A stretch of 64,000 bases of DNA from Liopterus haemorrhoidalis (taxonomy: Eukaryota; Arthropoda; Insecta; Coleoptera; Dytiscidae). Shown one piece after another: positions 1 to 10,650 of the stretch. The notes beneath the pieces were generated by a model, which was given only the letters and a program-made list of their open reading frames with translations, was not told where the DNA came from and did not search any database. Position 1 is the first letter of the stretch. Every line of letters starts with the position of its first letter. Where the stretch lies: assembly GCA_963971575.1 (NCBI GenBank), contig OZ020611.1, positions 25,341,279 to 25,405,278 of the forward strand. The letters run 5' to 3'. The translations under genes were made by a program, and so were the position numbers.

Positions 1-20
1 TGAACTGAGAGCCGATGAAC

Positions 21-108
21 GAATATATATCTATTTTACACAATTGTATGTAAACTATCTATAACGCATTTGAACTACTAGTACCAACGTACGTCCGTTG
101 TTTAATCT
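21..108 (+). repeat. Dispersed repeat, copy a (inverted partner at 41418-41505)
   Basis: About 85 bases here match the reverse complement of 41418-41505 at roughly 80% by eye, including the shared core TTTGAACTACT followed by a GTACGTCC block. Both copies lack recognisable coding sequence. The repeat runs into the window start, so its left limit is unknown. It lies just downstream of the minus-strand Gypsy relic and could belong to that element, but this is inference. Confidence 0.6.
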
Positions 109-452
109 GTGTGCTGTATTTCAATATGTGGCGGTAACATAGTAACAGACTGGAAACAATTTGCTGGTATGATTGAAACATTTGAACAAGAGTTAGTAAT
201 AAATAAGCGGCTCGTCAGTTGAATTTTGAGACCGTCGTTTACCGCCTCTATTAACGATGGCCGTTCTCGTCGTTTTCCGATCTCAGGGTTGAACAGGGCT
301 ATTGACATTTTCATGCTGCTGGAAAAATGGTAATAGCATAGGTTTTCATTATTCGTTCTTTGCCTTGATTTTGAACGTGGGCGTCGTGAACTATAGTAAC
401 TCAATGTTTTGACGTGTTGCAGTTGTGCTATCATCTTCGTCAATAGTTCCAC
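102..452 (-). pseudogene. Gypsy-type LTR retrotransposon gag/protease fragment
   Basis: The 116-codon frame holds the LCYYH motif that usually ends insect Gypsy gag (family pattern LCxYHxxFGxxAxxC), followed about 45 residues later by SRLFITNS and then SNVSIIPA. In Gypsy polyproteins the latter pair brackets the aspartic protease active site (SRLFxxD...FLVDTGxxVSxIP). Here the FLVDTG segment that contains the catalytic Asp is absent, and the Cys-rich partner residues after LCYYH are degraded. No LTR, primer site or RT is visible nearby, so this is an isolated, inactive remnant. Assignment rests on motif order, not a database search. Confidence 0.55.
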
Positions 453-508
453 TTATTGTTCGAGTGACTAAAGCTTTGTCACATCAATATCCAGCTATAA
501 TTTACTCA

Positions 509-729
509 TTTATTTATTTTACATCGGCCTATTTCTGCAACGAGGCTAATCGCCGATGCCACGGGGCGAGCTCCTACACCTAGATGAGGGGTGAATGATT
601 GTGAAAATAAGAGTAATGTAAACATCTTATTCTAGCCCGAATAATATCACCAGCGGAGAATCAATCCAGACTGTTTTCGCCAGTCCAAACTGCACGACTT
701 AAGGCGCTCGGCCACTCCGTTGGCTATAA
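509..729 (-). mobile_element. tRNA-derived SINE family 1, copy 1
   Basis: On the minus strand the element starts with a tRNA-like head AACGGAGTGGCCGAGCGCCT, which matches a Ser/Leu-type A box (TGGCCGAGNGG), then a conserved body and a tail ending GATGTAAAATAAATAAAT. A second copy lies at 53783-54014 on the plus strand. The body between the tRNA head and tail (with blocks ATTATTCGGGCTAGAATAA and GTGTAGGAGCTCGCCCC) is better conserved between copies than the head, as in SINEs with a selected core domain. The B box is degenerate in both. Confidence 0.75.
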
Positions 730-801
730 CTTAATCAGTTTTTCAGTCAATTAAATAAATATTGTAGCACAGTGTTGCAAAAAATTCGACAATTTTTTAA
801 A

Positions 802-893
802 TAATGTTGTACTATTCCGGTTCACATTTACTTGCACTAGTCAGATTTTTTCATTAGGTTACCTCTCTAGCATATAAGGTGTAGAACAATTTA
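802..893 (-). mobile_element. Fragment of the GTCT-microsatellite (HINE-like) element
   Basis: The block TTGTACTATTCCGGTTCACA followed by a CAGATTTTT run and a GTGTAGAACAA segment is a diverged minus-strand copy of the middle of the element described at 6506-7757 (compare 42200-42300). Its ends cannot be traced. Confidence 0.5.
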
Positions 894-1017
894 TTTTTTT
901 TAGCATATTTTTGTTAATCGTTTTAGAATAAAGAAATTATAAAAAAAACTACTTTTTCCTATTTAATCTGTGTTTTAAGAGTTTTCTTTTGATTCCACTG
1001 AATAAATTTAACAACAC

Positions 1018-1488
1018 AAAAAAACGATATTTTTCGAAAAACTAATCTCATCAAAAATTCCTTTAATTATTCCCATTTCCATCAATGTACATTATTTAGA
1101 ATATTTTCAGGTTTTTAGATCAATCCTTCTGAGGAATAGGGTGGGGGACAAAAGTTTTGTTACACATTTTTGAAGAGAATCCCATTAAACAATTAAGAGG
1201 TTTTTTATTAACTACCCATTACGAGGTTTCTCAAGTAGATAAGTCAATCAAAATTATAAAAAATATTTATTTTTTCATTGAATACATATTTTTATATTTT
1301 TTCCACGATGTGTTTTTTGAACTTAATAGTTTTTCTACATGTAGGACAAATAGTGGGTTAAAGAGAACTAGCGTCACCATGTCAACTTTCTAGGTTCAGT
1401 TGTTTGGCCACAATTTATACCGTACATATTTACAAACAGGCACTTGGGTGATGTTATAAGGATTCTTTTCTCATATCTACAAAACCCT
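1018..1488 (-). mobile_element. Degenerate HINE-like element, copy 5
   Basis: The right end ATATCTACAAAACCCT (1473-1488) is the inverted 5' terminus of the family (AGGGTTTTGTAGGTAT). The segment 1021-1165 matches the family middle in order (TCATCAAAAATTCC, CAATGTACATTATTTAGAAT, CAGGTTTTTAGAT). The GTCT microsatellite is missing and 1170-1440 is too diverged to align by eye. An old, inactive copy. Confidence 0.55.
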
Positions 1489-2005
1489 TAAAAGAGTTGT
1501 TGAAACGGACCCGTCTAGCTATATTTTAACAAGGAGTTTTTTGTTGACAAAAAATTTAGTTTTCACTCCTATTGGCAAATATCCCAGCATGATATCAATG
1601 TGCCCAATAAACTCACGTTATTGGGGACCACTGTTGTACTGTCCATTTCAAAACCAAACAGTGTAGTGTGTTGGTGTTGGAACAGAGGAAATGTAAAGGC
1701 ACAAGAGGCTGTACATTGTTTGAATTTATTGCAAGTCAGGAGTCTATTATTCGTGTGGTTTATTAAGAACGCAGCAGGACGCCAGGTCTCGTACCTCCGC
1801 GCTCTGCCTATCACCAACCAACCAATTATATCTAATTATTACTAAAACGCACATTTCATTTGACCATGTAAACTTCTTGATCGATTTTTATAATCGAAAA
1901 CTGTTCTGTCATGTCACCTTATTCATATTGGCATATGTATTATTTGAATAGATTTAAAACCACTATTATCTGCAAAGTTGATATACTCAAGCAAAATTTG
2001 ATATA

Positions 2006-3646
2006 CAGTTACGGTCAAAATAATAAATACACCTAATACACGAACCTTATTATTTGTAGTTGGAACACTAAATAAATTCTTATTTTTATTCTAACTGACA
2101 TAACCAATAAAGCACTTTATGATCTATTAAAACCATAATATTTATTAAGAAATATTATGTGGTGATAGAAATATTTTGATATTTGTGAAACCACTACCTG
2201 AAATGGTTGGTCAAAATAATAAAAACAATCGAGAAAATTTAGTCAAATATAAAACTTATTATTCATTTTACTGTTACCAATTACATAATACTAATTTTCA
2301 TAAACTTAGTAATCAATAGTATGCCTTTTATTTGCCAAAACGGCCCGATATCGTTTGGATATCGTCTCGATGAACCGTTGATAGCTCTCTACAAGGATGC
2401 TGTACCAAGCTTCTTGAACAGCAGCCCATAATTCATTTTTGTTCTTTGGTTTTACCTGCTCAACCCTACCCTTTACTAGTTTCCAAAGATATTATATTGG
2501 ATTCAAATCCGGTAATTGAGCAGGCTAAGGTAAAACTTGAACAATGTTTTGCTGGAACCTTGTTTTTGTTGCACGAGCCGTGTGTTTTGAGTCGTTATCT
2601 TGCTGGTAGATCCATATTAGTGGCATATTCCATTCCGCATAGGGTAGCATATTAGTTTCCAAAATTGGGATGTAAATTTCTTTCGTCATTATCTCATCTA
2701 TGCGAAATAATGGACCCCTATACCATGCCAAGAAAAACAACACCAAACTAAAATCTTACGTCCTCCATGTTTAACGATATTTTTCGTGTATTTAGGGTTA
2801 AACGCCTGATTTGGAGGACGCCTAACAAAATTTTTCCCATCATTTCCAAACAACATAAATTTACTTTCGTCACTAAATAAAATATTTCTCAGTTTTTTAA
2901 TACCTTCTGCACCATACCAGTAAATGTGTTTTTGAGCAAATTCCTTACGGGCTTGTAAGTGTCTTGGTTTTAATAATGGTACTTTTCTAGGCGAATATGA
3001 TCTTAAGATATGATCTACCTACCTCCTTCTAATGGTTCGTGCAGAAATATTCGGTTAGTAAATTAGTTGATGACATGAAAGGATTTTTTTCACTTCCCTC
3101 ACCAAGCGTCTATCTTCGTTCTTTGAAGTTTTGTGTGGTCTACCCCGGGTTTCTTCTTTAAATGAGTGACTGATGGCATTTTATACCATTCCCAAAGGGC
3201 AACCCATAATATTAGCAAATCTTCTAAAATAATTGCCATCATTTTTTAAATTTTTAATTAAGTTTCTCATTTCACTTCCACAATGCTTATTCTTACCCAT
3301 CTTTGCAATAGTTTGAACAAAACTAAATAATTTTTTTGTAAAACATATACTTCTAAATACATTTTGAACTTGTCTGAACCTGTCTTAACTCCATTATCAA
3401 ATTATTTTTACGTGTTTTAGGAACTGTATTTATTATTTTGACCAACCATGTTAGGCAGTGTTTTCACAAAAATCTAAATATTTCTATGACTAAATAATAT
3501 CTCTTGATAAATATTATGGATTTAATAGATAATAAAGTGCTTTATTGGTTATGCCAGTTAAAATAAAAATATGAATTTAATTAGTGTTCGAACTACAAAT
3601 AACAAGGTTACTATATTAGGTGTATTTATTATTTTGATCGTAACTG
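2006..3646 (-). mobile_element. Tc1-like DNA transposon with long inverted repeats (IR/DR type)
   Basis: The element begins CAGTTACGGTCAAAATAA and ends with the inverse (TTATTTTGATCGTAACTG), flanked on both sides by TA (2004-2005, 3647-3648), the Tc1/mariner target duplication. Arms of about 220 bp (2006-2227 and 3425-3646) match at roughly 85-90%. Each arm carries a second copy of the terminal GGTCAAAATAATAAA motif at its inner end (about 2212 and 3437), the two-direct-repeat layout known from the Sleeping Beauty IR/DR group. The single coding region is on the minus strand and is broken. Confidence 0.9.
2306..3300 (-). pseudogene. Tc1-type DDE transposase, inactivated
   Basis: This is a cut-and-paste transposase acting in the nucleus on the surrounding inverted repeats. 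Read on the minus strand it starts MGKNKHC and spans about 330 codons, the usual Tc1 length. Visible in order are an N-terminal helix-turn-helix region, RGRPHKT (the GRPR-like AT-hook linker), LFSDESKF (first catalytic Asp), YQQDNDSKHTA (second Asp) and PDLNPI followed by YLW (third catalytic site). In-frame stops occur in the N-terminal half near 3060 and near the first-Asp block around 2695, and again near 2525. The codon for the third catalytic residue (family pattern NPIExLW) is TAA. The protein therefore cannot be made in active form. Family assignment is firm; the exact subfamily is not determined. Confidence 0.85.
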
Positions 3647-3897
3647 TATTTCTAGAGTTCCCTTCTTTGTCTTCTGTAATTTTAATTATTTTTAACCCAT
3701 TAGGGCACAAAATCAAAAACTTTATCTATGCAAAACGATTCTTTATTGTTAGAAAAAAGTACAGTACAATATTTTTTTTTTTTCCTGAATTATAGAAAAT
3801 TTGGGTCATCCGATAAAGCACAGCAACAGTCACTAGCAGCCAGAACGGACACAGTCATATTCTTTTGCATGTATTGTAATGGAGCACAATCCATTTA

Positions 3898-4511
3898 GCC
3901 GGCAACAGCCAGCAACAGCCGGAACGTCAACAGCCCGAACGCCAACGCCACAGCCGGAATGTTTCTCTTGGAATTAAAACGGCGTTCGACTCGAACAGCC
4001 AGACGCCAGACTGGTACGAAACGCGTAGTGTTTCGACAAGTTAGTAAAAGTGTTTAGGTTATATTTTATAAAAATGAGCACCGAGGAAATTTTTATAGAA
4101 TATATGAGGGAATACCCATTCCTATATGATATATCAGACCCATCATGATAATAGGAAGAAGGACAACGCGTGGAAGCAAATTGCTGAGAATTTTGAGTCC
4201 TGGATAAGAAGTTCAATAAACTTACTTCTTGACATAAGAAAACATAGGAAAAATTTTTCTTCATCTTTCGGAAGGAAAAAGATGATGAAATTCTCCAAAT
4301 TTCCTCCTCTTTTTAAAAATTTCATGGACCCAAAACCTATGTTCCGCTGTTGTCTTTCCGCTATCCCTCCTCAGCACAAATTGCAGCCACTACAATTAGC
4401 TCCTCTTCCGATGAACTCTCCATTGCATCCAACGCAGCTGATCTAAAACTGGGATTGTTTCAAACGTCAGGCTGTTTAAGTGCCGTTAACGTTGGCTGTT
4501 GCTAGCTGTTC
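3898..4511 (+). mobile_element. PIF/Harbinger-like MITE carrying a MADF-domain relic
   Basis: The left end GCCGGCAACAGCCAGCAACA and the right end (read inverted GAACAGCTAGCAACAGCC) share an AGCAACAGCC core followed by an AACGT block. Both are bounded by TTA (3895-3897 and 4512-4514), the 3-bp target duplication typical of PIF/Harbinger. Internal GC-rich AACAGCC/AACGCC iterations at 3900-3960 could be transposase-binding repeats. The only coding trace is a MADF-like segment. Similar CAGCAACAGTCACTAGCAGCC sequence starts left of the TTA (3820), so an alternative is that the element begins earlier. The element sits exactly at the 3' end of the piggyBac pseudogene. Confidence 0.6.
4074..4446 (+). 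pseudogene. MADF-domain protein fragment (Harbinger accessory-type), frameshifted
   Basis: Starting at the ATG at 4074 the frame reads FIEYMREYPFLYD, the classic N-terminal half of a MADF DNA-binding domain (pattern IExVxxxPxLWD), and stops at 4146. In the next frame the domain continues HHDNRKKDNAWKQIAENF (pattern KxxAWxxIAxxL), so a single frameshift near 4140 splits it. After that the frame runs on to 4446 without recognisable domains, ending in a Pro/Leu-rich tract. PIF/Harbinger elements commonly encode a second, MADF/Myb-type protein that helps the transposase bind DNA. No DDE transposase is present here, so the element is non-autonomous. The domain call is from motif reading only. Confidence 0.6.
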
Positions 4512-4853
4512 TTAATGGGTTTCGTGCTTAAATCGTACTGTATGCATAAGGAAGCCCCTTTTACCCCCACAAAATTTACAAAGTCTGTTTGTGCTTACAG
4601 AGTCAGTGATTTAGACCAGCGTTCCGCAACCTTTGTTGTCTATCGATTCAAAAATTATAACAAAATTATAAGGCAACCCATGTGCGTTGGAAATGATGCA
4701 AGTGCAGGACAATAATTTTATTTTATTAACATATAATAATTTTATACCAGTACATACTAATGGCTCTTCTGCTCCTGATTGTCGTTCACCAAATTGTCTA
4801 TTCTTGCCTCAATTGATTTAGTTAATGCAATCCTCAACGTTGTGTCAACGTTG

Positions 4854-5422
4854 TAGACCGGGAGCTCATGACATTTTTGGTCTCCGATTTCATACAGCAT
4901 GCCTTTTGGAGGAGAGAATATTTACCCTGTGACAACAAAAAAGGGATGGTACTAAACCGCTGCACGCTTTCCGGTCATAGGGAAAATTGCATTTCCACTT
5001 GCACAAAATGTTTGTGTTTTTCTCTGATTTAATATTGCTTGCCCTTTTGTCAAAAGAAAGTTATAACAAATTTAAAGTCTTTTAATTATAGGCATGCTGT
5101 ATGAAAACGCGGAAAAACATATTTTTTTATTACAAGATCACATGACCGTTTGAGCCCTTTGGGACCCTCCGAATCGCATGCATATATTTAAAAGACTTTA
5201 AATTTGTTATAACTTTCTTTTGACAAAAGGCCAAGCAATATTAAATCAGAGAAAAGCACAACAATTTTGTGTTTAAGTGGAAATGCAATTTTCCCTATGA
5301 CCGGAAAGCGTGCAGGGGTTTAGTACCATCCCTTTTTTGTTGTCACAGGGTAAATATTATCTCCTCCAAAAGGCATGCTGAATGAAATCGGAGACCAAAA
5401 ACTGTCATGAGCTCCCGGTCTA
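4854..5422. mobile_element. Foldback (long palindromic) element nested in the hAT
   Basis: The left arm starts TAGACCGGGAGCTCATGACA and the right arm ends with its inverse (TGTCATGAGCTCCCGGTCTA). The arms run about 245 bp each (4854-5100 and 5175-5422) with roughly 90% identity and a spacer of about 75 bp. Shared inner landmarks are GCATGC, a GGGATGGTACTAAACC block and TTTGTTATAACTTTC. The outermost TA pair could be a Tc1-type duplication, but the flanks do not prove it. A strong hairpin would form in single strands or RNA. Confidence 0.85.
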
Positions 5423-5436
5423 TTGTGTCGATTTCT

Positions 5437-5459
5437 ACATATATATATATATATATATT
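5437..5459. repeat. (TA)n microsatellite
   Basis: A run of alternating AT bases about 22 long inside the hAT element. Confidence 0.8.
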
Positions 5460-6548
5460 CATTTTTTTTATAAGTGGTCGCAAGTCGTGACTTTTTTAAA
5501 GTTCATTTTAATTAAACCCATTTTTAAATTTCCACGACCCAAAATTGGATCGCGCCTCAATGGTTGCGGAACGCTGATTTAGACCATAATATCGTAGGTC
5601 TGTTGTTACATTTCGTATCAATTTGCCTTTAACAGATGGTTTACCGTATATAGTCAGCAGTGAACTTGTTATATTTTTTCTAAAATTCACAAAATTCTCA
5701 CATTCTTTTTTATTTGGGTTAACCTTACGCATTAGTATCCAAGCATTTGAAACACTCACGTCTAATAAATAACAAAATATTGGCTACCACCATTTCCTTT
5801 GCCTAATTCGTGAGCGATATGCAGCAACATTTTGATTCACTTGATTCACACCTCCCATTCCATCATTATAATTAGAAAATAATTACGGTTGCTTTATTGA
5901 ATTTTTTTGTTTTTTCTCTATTGACTATCTTGTACAGTTAGTTTATTTTATTGAATCAAAATTTGTGGCACATGTGACAACGCTTCCATCTAACCAGACA
6001 CACTTTGTACCCATAATCAGTTCGCCAATCGTATGTGCCTCGTCCTAATTTTTGCATATCTGCACTGACATTTTACTAAAAATTTTGTTATTCTTTCTTC
6101 TCGTATGGTGCCAGCAGCGCAATATCCACTATCAGTCAGATACTGAAATAACCCCAACTGATTTAAATTTCCAGCTTCTCGTGATTGAAGCGTGAAACTG
6201 TTCTTCTGACTACCAAACCCCGCAAGTAGTGTAAATCGTTTGTATATAATTCCGAGCACCGACATTATATATCGTTAGATAGGTTATATGTTCGAAGGCT
6301 TGTGGACGGACGGACATGACCGGGAGATCCAGTAGCCGACCGGGCTCCGCATGCCGCAAATAAAAAATCGTGCGACAGAAAACGCGAGCGCCACCTATCG
6401 GAATTATAAATCGGAACATTATCGTTGATAATAATATATTTCTTTTCATATTACTTAAGTTCCACCATGCCACGTATTTCGAAATGCGGATATTCAACCC
6501 TTTTTAGGGTTTTGTAGGTATGACCAAAAAACCCTTATACCGTCATTT

Positions 6549-6789
<241 letters not shown>

Positions 6790-7249
6790 TCGGTAAAAAT
6801 TGTAGCAAAACGGCTAAACCTAGAGAGTTGAAATTTGGCATGCTTATACAACTCTTTGACCCGCATATAGAAAAAATACTAAAACATCTAAAAAACATAT
6901 CCCCCTAAAAATATAAACACATAGGTGCCAATCGAAAAAAAAAAAAAATTGTTTATAATTCTGAGTAGGGTATCAAATGAAAGCCCTTGGTACGTGGATT
7001 AACGATCAAATAAATTATTTTAAAGCGATTTTTGCCATAATTGTGCAAAAAAAAATTTTGTTCCACACCCTGTAGCCCAGATGGTTTAAACTAAAAATCT
7101 GAAAAAATTATAAGTAATGTACATTGGTGTGAACCGCAATAGTACAACAAGAATTTTTGATCAGATTACGTTTTTGGAAAAAAACGCATTTTTTGTGATT
7201 TTTGGCTAATAATGTACACAAGTTATAGCTTTGTAACACGCCACAATGG

Positions 7250-7322
7250 AACGTGTATGCTGGAGTAGTGGTTTTGACGCTGGCGTTTCACCCAAGTAAC
7301 TCGATCCGAAAGGGATCGAACC
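7250..7322 (+). other. tRNA-like module inside HINE-like copy 1
   Basis: A GGAGTAGTGGTTTTGACGC block (A-box-like) and GGATCGAACCCTGCG (B-box-like) occur at tRNA-like spacing within the element. The same position in copy 2 has better-preserved boxes, and copy 3 has them in reverse. It is tRNA-derived rather than a functional tRNA because the acceptor arms do not pair. Confidence 0.5.
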
Positions 7323-8422
7323 CTGCGAGAAGAGACAATATTATTTTTTGTTTTTTTTTTTTTTAATTTATATATTGTTTAAATAATTTTTTCAAAATTC
7401 TAGTTATATTTTGGCAAATTTTGCATTTAATTTTTAAAAGCGTAAATTTAATAACCAGTGGAAATTGTTTAAATTATAATTTAATTCCGTTTCAATGTAC
7501 ACGAAATCAGAGGAGCGGAACTTATAACAACCAACGGAAGCCATAGGCGCAATTTTTTAAATTCTTAATGAACCTTGCTGTATAAAAAAAAAGTACTGCA
7601 CATATTAAGAAACCTAAATAATGGTATTAGGCGTTCCAATTAAAATTAACAAAAAAAATATTTTAATATAAAATTTGTTTTGGCATCCCAAATAATCATC
7701 ATTCACTTACTAAATACCTGCAAAACCCTGATATGTGTGAAAATTCACACTGCACATAAATTTTTATTTAGTGACGTTATCCAAGTGGTAATTTATCGAG
7801 TAACTGCGAGCAATTGATAATATTTTCTTATGTTTTCTGTGTAACATTTCCCTTGTGAAAATATCAACTTCATGGTGGTTTATCACTACACGAGAACCGG
7901 ATAATACTAAGAACATGATCAATAAAAACATTGTAATATAATATGAACAGATTTACAGGCCATCAAAATCAGCAATGAAATCTCCACTCCTGAAGCAGTC
8001 ACCCAGTATGGTAACCCAGGTATAATTATAATTTACTACTTAGTTTTTTTTCAACTACATTCATTAATTCCACGTGTGTAGCGAAGAATATTCGTTTTAT
8101 TGACATTCGATGTAATAATTATAGATTACATACAGGGTGGATCAGAAATATGGATTTTGATCTCAATAGAAAATAATGAAAATGTTTAAATTGCCTGTAT
8201 ATTAACACAATAATTTAACCAGTATGTAAGTGTTAACTTTACACTAAATTTAACCAAAAAGGAAGTGTAAAAAATTAACACGGGAGGGACTTGGTACACT
8301 AAAAGTTCATATTCTAGCGCACCCTGTAACACAACTTTTTTGAGAGTGTATGAAAATTTGAGTAGAAGACGTCGAATGCCAAATACTCACCGAATATACA
8401 TTATAACTCTAGTATATTAGTA

Positions 8423-8890
8423 TTTACTTTTAAAAAACTTTATAAAACATATATAAGACCAATTCTCGAGTTCGGTGTTACAGTGTGGTGCCCTTACTTG
8501 GAAAAAGACATACACTTAATAGAAAAAGTGCAACGGTGGGTGACAAAAATTCCTAAAGAGTTAAAAAATTTAAACTATGATCGACGACTACAGTCATTAA
8601 ATTTATTAACATTAAAAAAAAGAAGAGAACGTGGTGATCTAATTGAAACGTATAAAATATTTAATAACTATTACTCTTGTGATCTCAAATCTATTTTCAA
8701 CATTAGCAGCAATAATAACTTACGTGGCCACAGATTTAAACTAGAGAGACAAAAATTTAAAAAATTAGCAAGGGAACATTTCTTAGCCAACAGAGTGCAT
8801 CACTTGTGGAACAGTTTACCAGATAATATTGTGACCGCAACATCAGTAAATAGTTTTAAAAATAAAATAGATGAAGCTCTTTTTCAGTAG
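8423..8890 (+). pseudogene. CR1/jockey-like LINE reverse transcriptase, C-terminal fragment
   Basis: The open frame runs from a truncated start to the natural stop at 8888-8890 with no internal stop. It shows LYKTYIRPILEFGVTVW, then KVQRWVTKIPKEL, RLQSLNLLTLKKRRERGDL and a terminal FLANRVHHLWNSLPDN. These are the conserved last 150 residues of jockey/CR1-superfamily RT (patterns YxxxVRPxLEYxxxVW, VQRRxTK, RRxRGDLI). The catalytic RT core and endonuclease are missing, the usual 5' truncation of LINEs. A 3' UTR with GGCATAATCGGCTTTGCCGCC and an (AAT)n tail follows. The homologous fragment at 24382-24837 has the same order of motifs but a different sequence, so it is a separate lineage. Confidence 0.85.
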
Positions 8891-9097
8891 TTATGTTTAG
8901 TTATCTTTGTCATGTTGTTAAACATTTAAATCATAAATTGTCTGTGCAAAATTATAACTAATTTAATATATTGTATGTATATAGTGTTTAGATTATCATC
9001 ATAAGTAATTATATAAATGTGTTAGCTGTAATATATAAATTACTATACTTGTAAAAGTAAGGCATAATCGGCTTTGCCGCCTGCTTTACTAAATAAA

Positions 9098-9122
<25 letters not shown>
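8891..9122 (+). mobile_element. LINE 3' UTR with (AAT)n tail
   Basis: AT-rich untranslated region after the RT stop ends in a GC-containing hairpin-like block (GGCATAATCGGCTTTGCC) and an (AAT)n tract at about 9093-9122, the typical 3' terminus of CR1/jockey-type LINEs. Confidence 0.75.
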
Positions 9123-9128
<6 letters not shown>

Positions 9129-9889
9129 CACAAAAATAAAAAAATTGATGACTAGTTTTAATTTTCACACATTTTAGTGATGTCCATAACTAATAATGAA
9201 GAGGATCGTTTTGCAGTCAGTTAGCGTGTGGCTGGCTAATATATTACCTGATAGCATAAATAATTTTTCTTATAGTTTCCTAGTCGTTCTGCCTTGGGAA
9301 GTGGAGGCCTCGCTACCTAGGTATTTTTCTAAATTACGTTAAATTGTAAGTCCTATTCATCTGTGTGATATAAGCAACACGCAATACATAGGTGTATGCC
9401 TGGAAATCACCCATTCAGTAACGCGTAGAAGGATATATGAAATATTAAAAATGTGTCTTCTTATTATAAACAATTTTTATTATTTTTTCGGTTAAGCCAA
9501 TAATAAAGGAGATATTTCAAGTTTTTAATAAACAGTTTTATCCTTGAAACACTCCCCTAGAATATAAATTTTGAGATGCATAATAGCTTACGTTCGAATC
9601 CAAGTTTTACTCTATCATCATACCAAATTACGTGATAATAGGTTTAGGCGTTTTTGCGTGAATCTCGGATAGTCAAAAGTTTTTTGTTTTGTGGATATTG
9701 TCTTTTAATCGTCTGAAACATGTAGAAACCAAATATGAGACTGAAAAATTAAAAAAAAAATCAAATGTAGCCATTTTATTAATATAGATTATAGATAAGA
9801 AGTAAATATTAGTTAATAATAATAGTTTTAAAGAGGAGGCATGCTAACGTTTCGTCGGTTCTGAGCCTTTTTATGCAAAATGTCTAAAT

Positions 9890-10650
9890 TTTAGACCTTA
9901 GACATATGAGTATATGTGACCATATATTTATGATCTAAGGCTAAAAATATGTAAGTATACCAATTTTTCAAAAAAAAGTAAAAAAAAATCTCTTAAAATT
10001 TTGGGCAAATTTTTTTGGCTCCGATATTAGCCAAAATATTGTTTACAACGTATTTTGGAGTGAGCCCTTACGATTATTTCGATTTTTGGACATTTTCAAG
10101 GGTTTTGCTGCCCATACAAAACTTAATAATTGGTTTTTAAAGCCCATTTTTTTTACTAAACAATGTAGGTGAATTTTAAAAACTCAAATCGTAGGTTTCT
10201 ATCCCTAACCATTTTATAGTTAGGATTTAAAAAAAAATTAAAAAATTAAAAGAAAAAATAATTTTTTTTGAAAATTTTGTCTTGTTTCAAAATATGACAT
10301 CAAGTCAATTAGGACTAGATTAGGAACAGATGCAATTTCAGATTTAAAAAATTTCAACCGCAGGACTTATCACATTTCATTTTTGAGAAAGGTCCATGCG
10401 AAGATGAAAATTTCTATAAATCACGCCATATTAAAATTTGTCATGATTTTAAAATACGCAAAACGAATAAGGCCTCTAATTTTTTCTAGACTAAATAGAA
10501 TTTGTGGAAACCAAAAATTCTAACCTCAAGTCGTTTTTTGCAACCATTTTTCAGTTGTATTTTTTTTTTTTTTTAATTCATAATTTTCACAAATGATGTA
10601 AATTATGCCATTTTTATAATCTCAAAACGCAGTAAACGATTAAACCCTTA
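9890..10650 (+). repeat. Dispersed repeat family R2, copy a
   Basis: This block matches the reverse complement of 40313-41170 over most of its length (about 75% by eye), with shared landmarks TTTTCAAGGGTTTTG, AACTTAATAATTGGTTT, GTCAATTAGGAC, AATTTCAACC, TCACGCCATATT and AAAACGAATAAG. A shorter copy is at 38657-38840 (-). There is no coding capacity. The family is unnamed to me. Confidence 0.75.

Larger units (their letters stand above)
4617..5576. mobile_element. Non-autonomous hAT element inside the piggyBac pseudogene
   Basis: Terminal inverted repeats CAGCGTTCCGCAACC are flanked by a perfect 8-bp target duplication ATTTAGAC (4609-4616 and 5577-5584), diagnostic for hAT. Removing the element and one duplication rejoins the piggyBac reading region, confirming insertion order. 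It has no transposase frame; most of its length is a nested palindrome (4854-5422). Confidence 0.92.
4515..6265 (-). pseudogene. piggyBac-type transposase pseudogene, split by a hAT insertion
   Basis: Read on the minus strand, 6265-6017 gives a segment ending QYLTDSGYCAAGTIREER, matching the piggyBac region before the third catalytic Asp. 5960-5585 gives YNDGMGGVNQVNQNVAAYR, then KWWWPIFCYLLDVSVSNAW and a FVNFRKNI block, the conserved late DDE_Tnp_1_7 region. After the hAT at 4617-5576, the chain resumes in another frame as RLCKFCGGKRGFLMHTVRF and ends HETH-stop, resembling the C-terminal Cys-rich tail. The family has GGVDxxDQ where acidic residues are essential; here both are Asn. Several stops lie around 5880-5960. 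It is long dead. The N-terminal half is not recognisable upstream of 6270. Confidence 0.8.

Noticed and set aside
1569..1845. Overlapping 80-codon frames on both strands
   Set aside because: Both strands are open over the same 250 bp, no motif is recognisable, and no repeat partner was seen in the window.
9580..9605. B-box-like GTTCGAATCCAAG as possible tRNA or SINE
   Set aside because: No A box lies at the right distance upstream and no second copy was seen.
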